Part shown: positions 18,916-26,896 of the stretch, in pieces
Numbering within the stretch: the first letter of the stretch is position 1
Layout: each line of letters begins with the position of its first letter
Notes under the pieces: model-generated
Databases searched by the model: none
What the model was told of the DNA's origin: nothing
The model's input: only the letters and a program-made list of their open reading frames with translations
Source of the DNA: Lacibacter sp. H407
GTDB lineage: Bacteria > Bacteroidota > Bacteroidia > Chitinophagales > Chitinophagaceae
Length of the DNA stretch: 64,000 nucleotides
Assembly (NCBI RefSeq): GCF_037892605.1
Contig: NZ_JBBKTU010000001.1
Coordinates: 2,046,001-2,110,000 of the forward strand
Direction: 5' to 3'
Program-made: the position numbers and the translations under genes

Positions 18916-19653
18916 ATGAAACATCTAATCATCGCAGTAACAGCGGCAGTAGTACTGTTATCCTGTAAAAAAGACAAACAAACAACAGCTTTCAACAAAA
19001 AGCTAACAGAAATGAAACTTTCAAATGGCGGTTATTATAACTTTTCATATAACAATGCGGGGCTTATTACTAACGCATCAGGAAAGTTCACCACTACTGT
19101 TTATCAGCAGCAAAAGGCCTTTGAATCAAAACATACATATTTAAGCAGCGGTAATGTTTATGATTTAAAAAATACAGTACGCAATGCTTCCGGAAAGATT
19201 ATTTATGCGGAACGATTCCAGAATGGAATACTCTTTTCAAAAGTTGAACTGAACTATTCCCCTGATGGTTATCTTACAAAAGCTTCCTGGAGTAAAGATG
19301 GCGCAGTAAGCAAAACAGAACTTTTCTTTTTTTATGAAAATGGAAATCTTGTAAAAATCACAAACCATTCTAATGGTCAGCTTACAAATACATACCTGTA
19401 TGAATATGACCTCAACACATTAAATCCTCTTCAGCTGGATTGGTATGAATTTAATCAAATTGGCCATATTACAGATGATCAATTCGGGAAATTCAGCAAA
19501 AATCTTATCAAAAAGTATAAAGTATTGGATAAAAACGGAAACGTCTTTACAGAAACACAATTCAATTTTATACTTGATGCGGAAGGATATCCTGTTTCGC
19601 TAGATGAGAAAGCAAATAATTATAATGTGAAATACACATTCAAATTTGAATAA
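18916..19653 (+). CDS. Putative lipoprotein, tandem family member 2
   Basis: This 245-residue paralogue of the preceding lipoprotein has Cys17-Lys-Lys (LLSCKKD). It shares the YD-like hairpin units (YNNAGLITNASG, YSPDGYLTKASW, FYENGNLVKIT) and the family signature WYEFNQIGHITDDQFGKFS at about residue 175. Function is unknown; export to the outer membrane is likely. It has its own promoter region with a 21-bp direct repeat, so its control is separate from member 1, whose terminator lies between them. No terminator was seen before member 3, whose extended reading frame overlaps this stop. Confidence 0.8.
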   Translation: MKHLIIAVTAAVVLLSCKKDKQTTAFNKKLTEMKLSNGGYYNFSYNNAGLITNASGKFTTTVYQQQKAFESKHTYLSSGNVYDLKNTVRNASGKIIYAERFQNGILFSKVELNYSPDGYLTKASWSKDGAVSKTELFFFYENGNLVKITNHSNGQLTNTYLYEYDLNTLNPLQLDWYEFNQIGHITDDQFGKFSKNLIKKYKVLDKNGNVFTETQFNFILDAEGYPVSLDEKANNYNVKYTFKFE

Positions 19654-19686
19654 CTGTTATGTATCCTTTTATAATCAAGTCAATCT

Positions 19687-19716
19687 GTATTCAACAATTT
19701 TACGATTACATAAATC
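19687..19716 (+). promoter_or_regulatory. Weak LytTR-like repeat upstream of lipoprotein 3
   Basis: GTATTCAAC (19687-19695) and ACATAAATC (19708-19716) are 21 bp apart, with a TAATTTAC -7-like element about 20 bp beyond the second half. Half-sites match ACACTTCAA poorly, so this is a tentative member of the set. Confidence 0.3.
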
Positions 19717-19768
19717 TGTAAAGTGTGTTAACTGGCAAATTAATTTACAAACATCTAAAAAAAACAAA

Positions 19769-20515
19769 ATGAAAAGATTAGTATTATTCGGACTTCTTGC
19801 TGCATTTTTCAGCAGTTGTAAAAAAGACAAAGCACCCGCAGATACAATATCTGCATTTAAAAAGAATCTTATTTCTGTTTCAGCTCCCGGCCAAAGTGAA
19901 TGGACAATGTTTTATGCAAACGATCGCAAACTGCTATCGTTTAAAAATAACGAAATGAGCATAAGTTATAAACCCGGTATTCCTTTCTCGGCTAAGAAAA
20001 CAGCATTGGGTTCTGTAAGTGAATATAAAAATGCGGTACAGGATGCGCAGGGCAGGGTTACAAAACTTGAGCGTTACAAATCAGGTGCACTAATCTCTAA
20101 ACAGGAATTTAAATACAATGCCGAAGGTTATCTTATTGAACAGACAATTAGTCTAACAAGTTCAAATACTTTCGAAAAATCTGTATACGACTACCAAAAC
20201 GGAAACCTTACTTCAATATCGCTTTATATAGGCGGTATAAAAATGGGCTCGTTTGTTTTTGATTATTACACAAACCTCAGTAATCCGATTCAATTTGATC
20301 TGTTTGACTTTAAACGAATAGAATTTGTAACCGATGCTCAATTTGGAAAGCAATCGAAAAACCTGCTAAAAAACGTTAAACTTTATGATGCTTCCGGACA
20401 GCATTTTGTTGAGCTTAATCTCAGTTACGCAACAGATGCTGAAGGGTACATTAAAACGATGATCTATTCATTAAACGGGCAAGGTACAATAACTTACACC
20501 TTTTCTTTTCAGTAA
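19769..20515 (+). CDS. Putative lipoprotein, tandem family member 3
   Basis: This 248-residue paralogue has Cys17-Lys-Lys (FSSCKKD), hairpin units (YNAEGYLIEQTI, YDYQNGNLTSIS) and the signature LFDFKRIEFVTDAQFGKQS, which is closest to member 1. The reading frame is open to 19646, but those 41 residues have no signal and overlap the previous gene, so the ATG at 19769 (MKRLVLFG) is used. A terminator follows 18 bp after the stop. The short leader AAACATCTAAAAA before the ATG is shared with member 4. Confidence 0.8.
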   Translation: MKRLVLFGLLAAFFSSCKKDKAPADTISAFKKNLISVSAPGQSEWTMFYANDRKLLSFKNNEMSISYKPGIPFSAKKTALGSVSEYKNAVQDAQGRVTKLERYKSGALISKQEFKYNAEGYLIEQTISLTSSNTFEKSVYDYQNGNLTSISLYIGGIKMGSFVFDYYTNLSNPIQFDLFDFKRIEFVTDAQFGKQSKNLLKNVKLYDASGQHFVELNLSYATDAEGYIKTMIYSLNGQGTITYTFSFQ

Positions 20516-20533
20516 GAGAAATGTTGCAAAATC

Positions 20534-20560
20534 AAAGCCCTGCATCATGCAGGGCTTTTT
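20534..20560 (+). terminator. Terminator after lipoprotein 3
   Basis: 11-bp arms (AAAGCCCTGCA and its complement) have a 3-base loop and a short T-run. Confidence 0.87.
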
Positions 20561-20597
20561 ACGTTTTTGTCTCATCTGATTTAAGTAAGCACTGCTT

Positions 20598-20627
20598 ACA
20601 AATAAAATTGATTCTTCTACACCTTAA
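20598..20627 (+). promoter_or_regulatory. LytTR-type direct repeat upstream of lipoprotein 4
   Basis: ACAAATAAA (20598-20606) and ACACCTTAA (20619-20627) are exactly 21 bp apart. The second half and its flank (CTACACCTTAACTG) are identical to the site before lipoprotein 2, although the genes have diverged. A TATTTTTTAC -7-like element lies about 32 bp beyond the second half, and the ATG is 96 bp downstream. Confidence 0.6.
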
Positions 20628-20723
20628 CTGTAAATTCCCTCGGATAGCTTGTATTTATTTTTTACCGGCAGTTTGTGATTGCATTTTGCACTATCAATTA
20701 AAAAACATCTAAAAACAAAAATT

Positions 20724-21479
20724 ATGAAAAAGGTTTTTTTTGCATTTGCAACATTGCTTATTATCTCATCATGTAAGAAGAGTGTAGATTCTCCTGCGCA
20801 ACAACCAGCCAATCAAAAGATCACAAAGATCGAATACCAGGAACCGAATTATTCAAGCATGCGCACCATTGCTTACGATGATAAGGGAAGAATTAGTGTG
20901 TTTGCATTTAATAACGAAATGGATGAGTTTACATATCCTTCAAGCAATTCTATGTTGGTGAAAAGAAAAAATAAAACAACAGGTGAACTAAAATCGACCT
21001 TTGAGGCAGTGTTAAATAATGCCGGTGCTATTACTTCCATGAAGTTGACTCTGCCGGATGGTAAGGTGTCAGAAATTCTTACATTCACGTATAATGCAGA
21101 AGGCTACATGACGAAAATGAAAGACGAGTATCCGCTTAACGGAAATGTTTACGATCGTGAATATTCATGGTCAAATGGAAATGTTGTTTCGGGAAAGTAT
21201 TGGTATAAAGGGTCGCATGTTTACAATTATGAGGTACAATACGATGTTACAAAGCTGACCAGTGTTCCTGAAACACCATTTTATCGCTGGCCGTCTTATA
21301 CGTTATTTGGAAAAACAGTCAGGAATCCGTACACAGAAAACAAATTATTCAACGCCAACGGCACACTCAGTAGTCACTATAAATTTGTGCAGCAATACGA
21401 TGCACTTGGCCGCATCGTGAAAATTACTGAAAATGATCAGATCAATAATGCATCTGGTACATACAGTTACAGTTATTGA
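20724..21479 (+). CDS. Putative lipoprotein, tandem family member 4 (diverged)
   Basis: This 251-residue predicted lipoprotein has Cys17-Lys-Lys (IISSCKKS). Hairpin units are present (YDDKGRISVFAF, YNAEGYMTKMKDEY, YDALGRIVKIT), the last being a near-canonical YD repeat. The family signature seen near residue 175-190 in members 1-3 is replaced by FYRWPSYTLFGKTVRNP, so this copy is clearly more distant. Function is unknown. ATG 20724 is preferred over 20679. Its stop is followed by a terminator and then the sensor kinase gene. Confidence 0.8.
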   Translation: MKKVFFAFATLLIISSCKKSVDSPAQQPANQKITKIEYQEPNYSSMRTIAYDDKGRISVFAFNNEMDEFTYPSSNSMLVKRKNKTTGELKSTFEAVLNNAGAITSMKLTLPDGKVSEILTFTYNAEGYMTKMKDEYPLNGNVYDREYSWSNGNVVSGKYWYKGSHVYNYEVQYDVTKLTSVPETPFYRWPSYTLFGKTVRNPYTENKLFNANGTLSSHYKFVQQYDALGRIVKITENDQINNASGTYSYSY

Positions 21480-21515
21480 AATCACCAATATTGGATTTGA
21501 AAGAATACAGAGATC

Positions 21516-21540
21516 AAAGCCCGGTTATTCCGGGCTTTTA
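21516..21540 (+). terminator. Terminator after lipoprotein 4
   Basis: 9-bp arms (AAAGCCCGG/CCGGGCTTT) have a 5-base loop and end in TTTTA. The downstream edge touches the first half of the LytTR-type repeat before the sensor gene. Confidence 0.83.
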
Positions 21541-21569
21541 CGTTTCAACCCGTTTTCCCTACACTTCAA
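21540..21569 (+). promoter_or_regulatory. LytTR-type direct repeat upstream of the propeller sensor kinase
   Basis: ACGTTTCAA (21540-21548) and ACACTTCAA (21561-21569) are exactly 21 bp apart, with seven of nine identical bases. The extended halves TTACGTTTCAAC and CTACACTTCAAC are nearly the same. A TATATTTCC -7-like element follows, and the ATG is 67 bp downstream. This predicts autoregulation of the kinase/LytTR operon. Confidence 0.68.
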
Positions 21570-21636
21570 CTCCCATTCTGCAGTTTTTCAGCGATATATT
21601 TCCATATCAGCGCAGGAATAATAAATTTGAGGACGC

Positions 21637-24624
21637 ATGAAAATCCTTCTTTCCATCCTGTTCTCCATTTTCCTGTTAAGCGATGCATCTGCACAGCAGA
21701 GCCGTTTCTTTTTCAAGAAGCTTACAGTAGCTGATGGCCTGAACGACGGCGGTATACTTGCGCTTTCTCAGGATAGCAGGGGTTTTATTTGGTTTTCAAC
21801 AAGAGCCGGGCTTAACAGATTCGATGGTTATTCAGTTAAAAGTTACAGCTACATAGCCGGCGATAGTACTTCGCTACCAACTTCGCTTTCACGTGCTATG
21901 TCGCCCGATAGCAGCGGCGGGTTCCTCGTAGGTCTTGAAGACGGCATGCTGGAGTACAATGCAAATACTGATCGGTTTACACCGGTAAAGGCATTGGAGG
22001 GAACATGGGTGTTTCAAATTGAACCCATTAATAAAACCACTGTATTTATTTCCACCCGTAAAGGATTGGTGAAATACAATCCCGTAACAAAAAAAGCATA
22101 CTACTATAAAGATGGGCCAGTTGAAGTGTTGAAGGGACGGGTGTTTTCATTTGAGCGGAAAGAAAATTTCCTGTTTTTTATAAGTACCGACGGTTTGTAC
22201 AGGTTCAATACCACAACGGAGCAAGTGAATAAGATCAGTATCCCGTTTATTGAAGGCAAGCCGTTAATGGCTATGACGATCGATCACAAAAAGAATTACT
22301 GGCTGGTGGTGAATGATAAAGAAGCGGTGATAAAAGTATCGCCTGATCTGCAACAGTACGAAGTGTACAGCGAGTTTTTTGAATCAGGAAAAAATACCAT
22401 TGGAAATTTTACCTCAATGATCTCCGATAAAAAAGGAAGGATCTGGATCACCACACAATTAGATGGATTGTTGTTTTATAATGAACGTTTGAATAAGTTT
22501 GAACGCATTCTTCACGATCCGTTAAAAGTATGGACGCCTTCAACCAACCTGCACAGCAGTGCTTACTGCGACAAGGATGGTGTAATGTGGATAGCAGGTA
22601 ACAACGGTGTTAATTACTTCAATCCAGATAAAAATCTGTTTCACATTATCCCGGTATTTAATAAAGACGTAGACATCCGCAACCGCCGCGTGGCAAGGAT
22701 AGCAACCGAAGACAAGAATGGCAAACTATGGTTTGGAACAATTGACGGATTGGTGAAGTACGATCCTGTTACAAACGAATATCGTGAATGGAATAACAGA
22801 GATGATCAAGCACCAATGATCCATTTCAATTCTGTTCGTGGTTTGTTGTGTGATGATGAGAATAATATCTGGATCGCAACCGGCAGAGGCATCAATCAAT
22901 ACTTGCAGAAGGAAAATAAAATGATTTTTTACACTTCGAAAGATTCGATCCCAGCAGTTTTTTATTTCTCTGCCGATAAAGACCGAAGCGGTAACTTCTG
23001 GTTTTCCACAAGAGACGGAGACGGTTTTTACTATTACAATACAAAAGAAAAAAAATTTCACAGCATCCGTTCGTTTCCGGGATTGAGCAGATTTGCAGGG
23101 AACGGCGGACGAAAATTATTTCACGACAGTAAGGGACGTTACTGGCTTGGCTTTAATGGAAGTGGTTTGGCCATGTATGATGCAGCAGCAGATACTTCTC
23201 ATCATTGGGTTGCTTCAACAAACGGGCAACAAGGTATTTCAGGTAACAGCATTGTTGATATTACAGAGGATAAGAAAGGAATTGTATGGATCAGTACGTT
23301 TACCGGGTTAACGTCGATTGATCCGGAAACGAAAACCATCAAAAATTATAATCAAACCAACGGACTTATTAATAACAGTGCCAGTGCAATTGCTGTTGAT
23401 GTACAAAACAGGTTATGGATCGCAACGGGAGCTGGTTTAATGATGCTGGATAGCAGTCGCACTTATTTTACATCGTTTGGATTGCAGCACGGATTGCCCT
23501 CTATTGAATTTCCCGAGCATGCTGCTTCCGTATTGTCTGATGGTGATGTGATGATGCCTACGCAAAACGGCTTTGTGCGTTTTTCACCACAGCAATTTAC
23601 AAAAGAGCATAAGCAGTTGGTACCCTTCTTTACTTCATTTGCATTGTCGGGCAAACAGGCACAAGCCCTGTTGCAGGATGAGATCGTATTGAAGCACGAT
23701 GAGAATTTTTTCACGATCGGTTTTGCGGCGATCAATTATGAAAATGCATCGGGCACCTGGTATGCATACAAGTTAGATGGAGTAGATAAAGACTGGAAGT
23801 ATACACAAAACCGGTTTGCTGATTATACAAAACTGCCCGGCGGCAATTATACGTTTCATGTAAAAGCATCGGATGATCGTATGGAATGGAATTGCACAGA
23901 GAAAACGATCAACATTCACATTGCTACTGTTTTCTATAAAACATGGTGGTTTCGGTTGATGATCTTTTTAATAGCTATTGCTCTTGTGTATGTATTCTAT
24001 CGCTACCGTATTCGTCAGCAACAAAAGTTGCTGGAGCTGCAAGGGAAGGCACAATTGCTGGAAAAAGAAAAAGTAATGGTGATGTATGAAAGCTTACGGC
24101 AACAGTTGAATCCGCATTTTCTGTTTAACTCATTAACATCTTTATCAGGACTTATCCAAACCGATCAAAAGATGGCGGGTAATTTCCTGGAGCAGATGTC
24201 GAAGATCTATCGCTACATTTTAAAGAACAGGGATAGTGAGCTGGTGAGTTTAAAAGAAGAACTCGCTTTTGTACAGGTGTACATCAACCTGCAAAAAACA
24301 CGATTCAAAGAAGGCTTGCAGGTAAAGATGAATGTAAGCGAAGAGGAACTCCATAAAAAAATTGCACCTGTTACGTTGCAGAACTTAGTAGAGAATGCCA
24401 TGAAGCATAACATCATTGATCTTGATACGCCATTGATCATTGAAATAGTAAGCGAAGATGGTTACTTGTTGGTGAAGAATAATCTGCAGAAGAAGAATTT
24501 GGTGGAAACATCCAACAAGCAGGGGCTTGCCAGCTTACAATCATTGTATCAATACCTGAGCAGAAGACCGGTGTTAATTGAAGAAACAACAAGTGAATTC
24601 ATTATCCGTATTCCGTTGATCTGA
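21637..24624 (+). CDS. Sensor histidine kinase with two-component regulator propeller (LytS-like kinase core)
   Basis: This 995-residue membrane sensor has a signal peptide (1-20). Roughly 650 residues of Reg_prop beta-propeller repeats follow, recurring as DSRGFIWFSTRAGLNRFDG, DKKGRIWITTQLDGL and DKKGIVWISTFTGL. A Y_Y_Y-like Ig domain ends at about 765 and a transmembrane helix spans about 769-790. The cytoplasmic kinase is of the His_kinase (PF06580/LytS) type with phospho-acceptor His827 in QQLNPHFLFNSL and N-box LVENAMKHN. Propeller kinases of this kind in Bacteroidota usually sense carbohydrates or surface cues through the periplasm. The LytTR regulator gene follows 20 bp later and is the cognate partner. 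Confidence 0.93.
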   Translation: MKILLSILFSIFLLSDASAQQSRFFFKKLTVADGLNDGGILALSQDSRGFIWFSTRAGLNRFDGYSVKSYSYIAGDSTSLPTSLSRAMSPDSSGGFLVGLEDGMLEYNANTDRFTPVKALEGTWVFQIEPINKTTVFISTRKGLVKYNPVTKKAYYYKDGPVEVLKGRVFSFERKENFLFFISTDGLYRFNTTTEQVNKISIPFIEGKPLMAMTIDHKKNYWLVVNDKEAVIKVSPDLQQYEVYSEFFESGKNTIGNFTSMISDKKGRIWITTQLDGLLFYNERLNKFERILHDPLKVWTPSTNLHSSAYCDKDGVMWIAGNNGVNYFNPDKNLFHIIPVFNKDVDIRNRRVARIATEDKNGKLWFGTIDGLVKYDPVTNEYREWNNRDDQAPMIHFNSVRGLLCDDENNIWIATGRGINQYLQKENKMIFYTSKDSIPAVFYFSADKDRSGNFWFSTRDGDGFYYYNTKEKKFHSIRSFPGLSRFAGNGGRKLFHDSKGRYWLGFNGSGLAMYDAAADTSHHWVASTNGQQGISGNSIVDITEDKKGIVWISTFTGLTSIDPETKTIKNYNQTNGLINNSASAIAVDVQNRLWIATGAGLMMLDSSRTYFTSFGLQHGLPSIEFPEHAASVLSDGDVMMPTQNGFVRFSPQQFTKEHKQLVPFFTSFALSGKQAQALLQDEIVLKHDENFFTIGFAAINYENASGTWYAYKLDGVDKDWKYTQNRFADYTKLPGGNYTFHVKASDDRMEWNCTEKTINIHIATVFYKTWWFRLMIFLIAIALVYVFYRYRIRQQQKLLELQGKAQLLEKEKVMVMYESLRQQLNPHFLFNSLTSLSGLIQTDQKMAGNFLEQMSKIYRYILKNRDSELVSLKEELAFVQVYINLQKTRFKEGLQVKMNVSEEELHKKIAPVTLQNLVENAMKHNIIDLDTPLIIEIVSEDGYLLVKNNLQKKNLVETSNKQGLASLQSLYQYLSRRPVLIEETTSEFIIRIPLI

Positions 24625-24644
24625 TCACATTTTAAAACAGTTAT

Positions 24645-25418
24645 ATGAAAGCAGTTATTATTGAAGACGAAGACATCATTGCACGTGTATTGCAAGGCAA
24701 GATCAAAAATGTTGACCCTTCCATTGATGTAGTTGAAATCATCCCCAGTTTGAAAGTGGCAAAGAAATGGTTTTTCAATAATGCCGAGCCTGATATCTTA
24801 TTTATGGATATTCAATTGAGCGATGGTGTAAGTTTCGAACTGCTTGAGCATTTTAAACTCAATTGCCCCATTGTATTCACCACAGCTTATGATGAGTATG
24901 CCATTCGTGCTTTTAAAGTGAACGGAGTTGATTATTTATTGAAACCAGTTGATGAAGAGGAGTTAACAAGAGCGATTAATAAATGCAAAGCTATTATTGA
25001 ACGAAAGAATCCGGTTGCTACCGATTTCACTGAGTTAATGAAAGCATTGGCCAATCCGCAACAGTCGGTGAATAAGTACAAGGAACGATTCCTTGTAAAC
25101 ATCCGCAACCAGTGGATGCCCATTGCTACAAGTGACATTGCCTGCTTCGCCAAAGAAGCGCTCAACTATGTGTACCTGTTTAATGGCGATCGCTATATGC
25201 TTGATTTTTCTACACTGGATGATGTTGAGGAGGTGCTTAACCCAGATCAGTTTTACAGGGCCAATCGCCAATACATCATTAACATCGATGCTATTCAAAC
25301 AGTGAAGCCAATGGAGAATTCAAAGCTCACTATCCGCCTGAAAGAACCCAATCATAAATTTGAAATTGATATGAGCCGGGAAAAAGCGCCGGTGTTTAAA
25401 AAATGGGTAGACAAATAA
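24645..25418 (+). CDS. LytTR-family response regulator
   Basis: This 257-residue DNA-binding regulator has an N-terminal receiver (about 1-120) with EDED at 7-10, phospho-acceptor Asp55 in ILFMDIQLSDG, a conserved Thr (FTTAYDEYAIRAF) and Lys in the LLKPVD motif. The C-terminal LytTR domain (about 150-255) has KERFLVNIRNQW, DIACFAKEALNYVYLF and FYRANRQYIINIDAI. It starts 20 bp after the kinase stop. The direct repeats listed nearby have the spacing and sequence style that LytTR proteins bind, so it is the likely regulator of its own operon, the lipoproteins and the globins. Confidence 0.95.
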   Translation: MKAVIIEDEDIIARVLQGKIKNVDPSIDVVEIIPSLKVAKKWFFNNAEPDILFMDIQLSDGVSFELLEHFKLNCPIVFTTAYDEYAIRAFKVNGVDYLLKPVDEEELTRAINKCKAIIERKNPVATDFTELMKALANPQQSVNKYKERFLVNIRNQWMPIATSDIACFAKEALNYVYLFNGDRYMLDFSTLDDVEEVLNPDQFYRANRQYIINIDAIQTVKPMENSKLTIRLKEPNHKFEIDMSREKAPVFKKWVDK

Positions 25419-25437
25419 TTTGTTTTGTTATAACACA

Positions 25438-25467
25438 ACACTTCAGTTTAATTTCAATACGCTTCAA
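25438..25467 (+). promoter_or_regulatory. LytTR-type direct repeat upstream of the small protein/globin operon
   Basis: ACACTTCAG (25438-25446) and ACGCTTCAA (25459-25467) are exactly 21 bp apart, with seven of nine matching bases. The site begins 19 bp after the LytTR gene ends and lies 58 bp before the next ATG. Confidence 0.65.
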
Positions 25468-25525
25468 CAGGATAAATTTTTAATCCCCCTCATCTGATTG
25501 AATATTTGTAAGCAAAACAAAGGAT

Positions 25526-25837
25526 ATGTTGCTACAATGGTTCAATCGTTTACTTCAGAAAAATAACAGGCGCTTGATATACGAGCAACTGCAATGGCAG
25601 CGCTTTCTGTTACGCACCGGTGTTCCTGCAACAGCACATATTCTTGATATAGTGGAAGAGAATGACCAATTACTTGGTTATGTGCAACTACGCCTGTGGG
25701 TCATGTTGAAGATCAAAGGTGTTGTTACTTACAGGCACATGCAAACTCTTCTCAACAAAGAGCAGAAGCCACACGTTGGCGATTTGGTACACATCCGCTA
25801 TTGCCCTGATGACCTTTCAAGAATTTTAATTGTTTAA
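25526..25837 (+). CDS. Small protein of unknown function
   Basis: I cannot assign this 103-residue protein. The first 30 residues are basic and helical (LLQWFNRLLQKNNRRLIYEQLQW). The rest looks like a small beta domain with TGVPATAHILDIVEEND, a hydrophobic strand QLRLWVMLKIKG and a final GDLVHIRYCPDDLSRILIV. That ending resembles the small OB-like domains that close with a (V/I)xYxPxDxxxxxI pattern, but no family is claimed. There is no signal peptide. It lies downstream of a LytTR-type repeat and 23 bp before the first globin, so it probably shares that transcript. Confidence 0.7.
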   Translation: MLLQWFNRLLQKNNRRLIYEQLQWQRFLLRTGVPATAHILDIVEENDQLLGYVQLRLWVMLKIKGVVTYRHMQTLLNKEQKPHVGDLVHIRYCPDDLSRILIV

Positions 25838-25860
25838 TTATCACTTTAAAATAAATAAAA

Positions 25861-26286
25861 ATGACAGCTAACGAAACTCACCTCGTAAAGTATTCCTGGT
25901 CGGTTGTTGAACGTATTGATCCTGTAGTGGCAGGTGGAATCTTTTACAAACGTCTTTTTGAATCGGCACCTTATTTAAAGCCAATGTTCAGCGAATCAAT
26001 TCCTGTGCAATCAAAAAAATTGATGGCTATGATCGGTTATGTGATCAACAGGCTTGATAAGCTGGATACAATTCTTGAAGATGTAAAACAATTAGCAAAG
26101 CGTCGCGTGAAATATGGAGTGCAGGAAGAGCATTATGAAATTGTAGGCAGTGCTTTGTTATGGACATTAGCGCAGGCATTGGCAAACCTATTTACTGACG
26201 AAGTAAAACAGGCTTGGGCTAACTGCTATAATCTATTGGCATCAGCTATGTTGGAAGCAACGGCTGAAGCACCTGAACGTGCATAA
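25861..26286 (+). CDS. Single-domain globin lacking the proximal histidine
   Basis: This 141-residue globin belongs to the bacterial flavohemoglobin/Vitreoscilla-like group. It has Tyr29 at B10 (GIFYKRLFESAP), Phe43 at CD1 (KPMF) and Gln50 at E7, with a VGSALLWTL G helix. The heme-ligating proximal His of the F helix is expected in the LAK-(R/Q)-H-V segment, but the residue there is Arg82 (codon CGC at 26104-26106). The neighbouring globin has His at the same position. It may therefore bind heme differently or not at all. It lies 23 bp after the small unknown gene and ends before a terminator. Confidence 0.88.
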   Translation: MTANETHLVKYSWSVVERIDPVVAGGIFYKRLFESAPYLKPMFSESIPVQSKKLMAMIGYVINRLDKLDTILEDVKQLAKRRVKYGVQEEHYEIVGSALLWTLAQALANLFTDEVKQAWANCYNLLASAMLEATAEAPERA

Positions 26287-26317
26287 TTGGTTCTCCTGGT
26301 ATATAAGGTTTGATGCT

Positions 26318-26344
26318 GCCCCCGATATAAATCGGGGGCTTTTA
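26318..26344 (+). terminator. Terminator after globin 1
   Basis: 9-bp arms (GCCCCCGAT/ATCGGGGGC) with a 4-base loop and T-run. The T-run abuts the next LytTR-type repeat. Confidence 0.88.
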
Positions 26345-26373
26345 CACTTCAATCAATTTTTGCTACACTTCAC
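26344..26373 (+). promoter_or_regulatory. LytTR-type direct repeat upstream of globin 2
   Basis: ACACTTCAA (26344-26352) and ACACTTCAC (26365-26373) are exactly 21 bp apart and differ by one base. This is the best-conserved site of the set. The ATG is 63 bp downstream, after a TACTTTC -7-like element. Confidence 0.72.
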
Positions 26374-26436
26374 TCACTTATTTTTTGCTTGTTTTTTACT
26401 TTCATGCAATTTTACAGTTGAAGAAAATGAACAGAG

Positions 26437-26847
26437 ATGACAAAGGAAGAAATCATATTGATCAAACGTACATGGAAGCTCTTCCGGGAAATTAACCCGG
26501 TTGTTGTGGGTGATACATTTTATTCGAAACTTTTTCTTGAGAATCCATCGGTACGTAAAATGTTTCCAAAGGAAATGAATCAGCAATATCAGAAGTTAAT
26601 CGATATGCTCAGCACAATAGTAGGCCGGCTCGACAATCTGGAAGAATTATCAAGCGATATAGCTGCAATGGCGCAACGTCATGTAGCATATGGTGTAAAA
26701 CCGGCACAATACCAAAAAGTAGGAGAAGCCCTGTTGTGGACATTGGAACAAGGGCTCGGAAAAGATTATACACCGGAAGTAAAGGAAGCATGGACCAAAT
26801 GTTACACTGCACTGGCTGATGCCATGATCAATGCAACCGCAAACTGA
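26437..26847 (+). CDS. Single-domain globin with intact heme site
   Basis: This 136-residue globin is a paralogue of the preceding one. It has Tyr29 at B10 (DTFYSKLFLENP), Phe43 at CD1 (RKMF), Gln50 at E7 and the proximal His82 (MAQRHVAYGV), so heme binding is expected. Such globins handle oxygen or nitric oxide. It contains no reductase domain, so any dioxygenase cycle would need an external reductase. A LytTR-type repeat lies directly upstream and a terminator lies after the stop, so it is a separate transcription unit. Confidence 0.92.
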   Translation: MTKEEIILIKRTWKLFREINPVVVGDTFYSKLFLENPSVRKMFPKEMNQQYQKLIDMLSTIVGRLDNLEELSSDIAAMAQRHVAYGVKPAQYQKVGEALLWTLEQGLGKDYTPEVKEAWTKCYTALADAMINATAN

Positions 26848-26868
26848 CCTTTCAAAAACACGAATGCA

Positions 26869-26896
26869 GGCCCGGTAATTATTCCGGGCTTTTTTG
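26869..26896 (+). terminator. Terminator after globin 2
   Basis: A GCCCGG/CCGGGC stem with an 8-base AT-rich loop is followed by a run of T. Confidence 0.82.
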
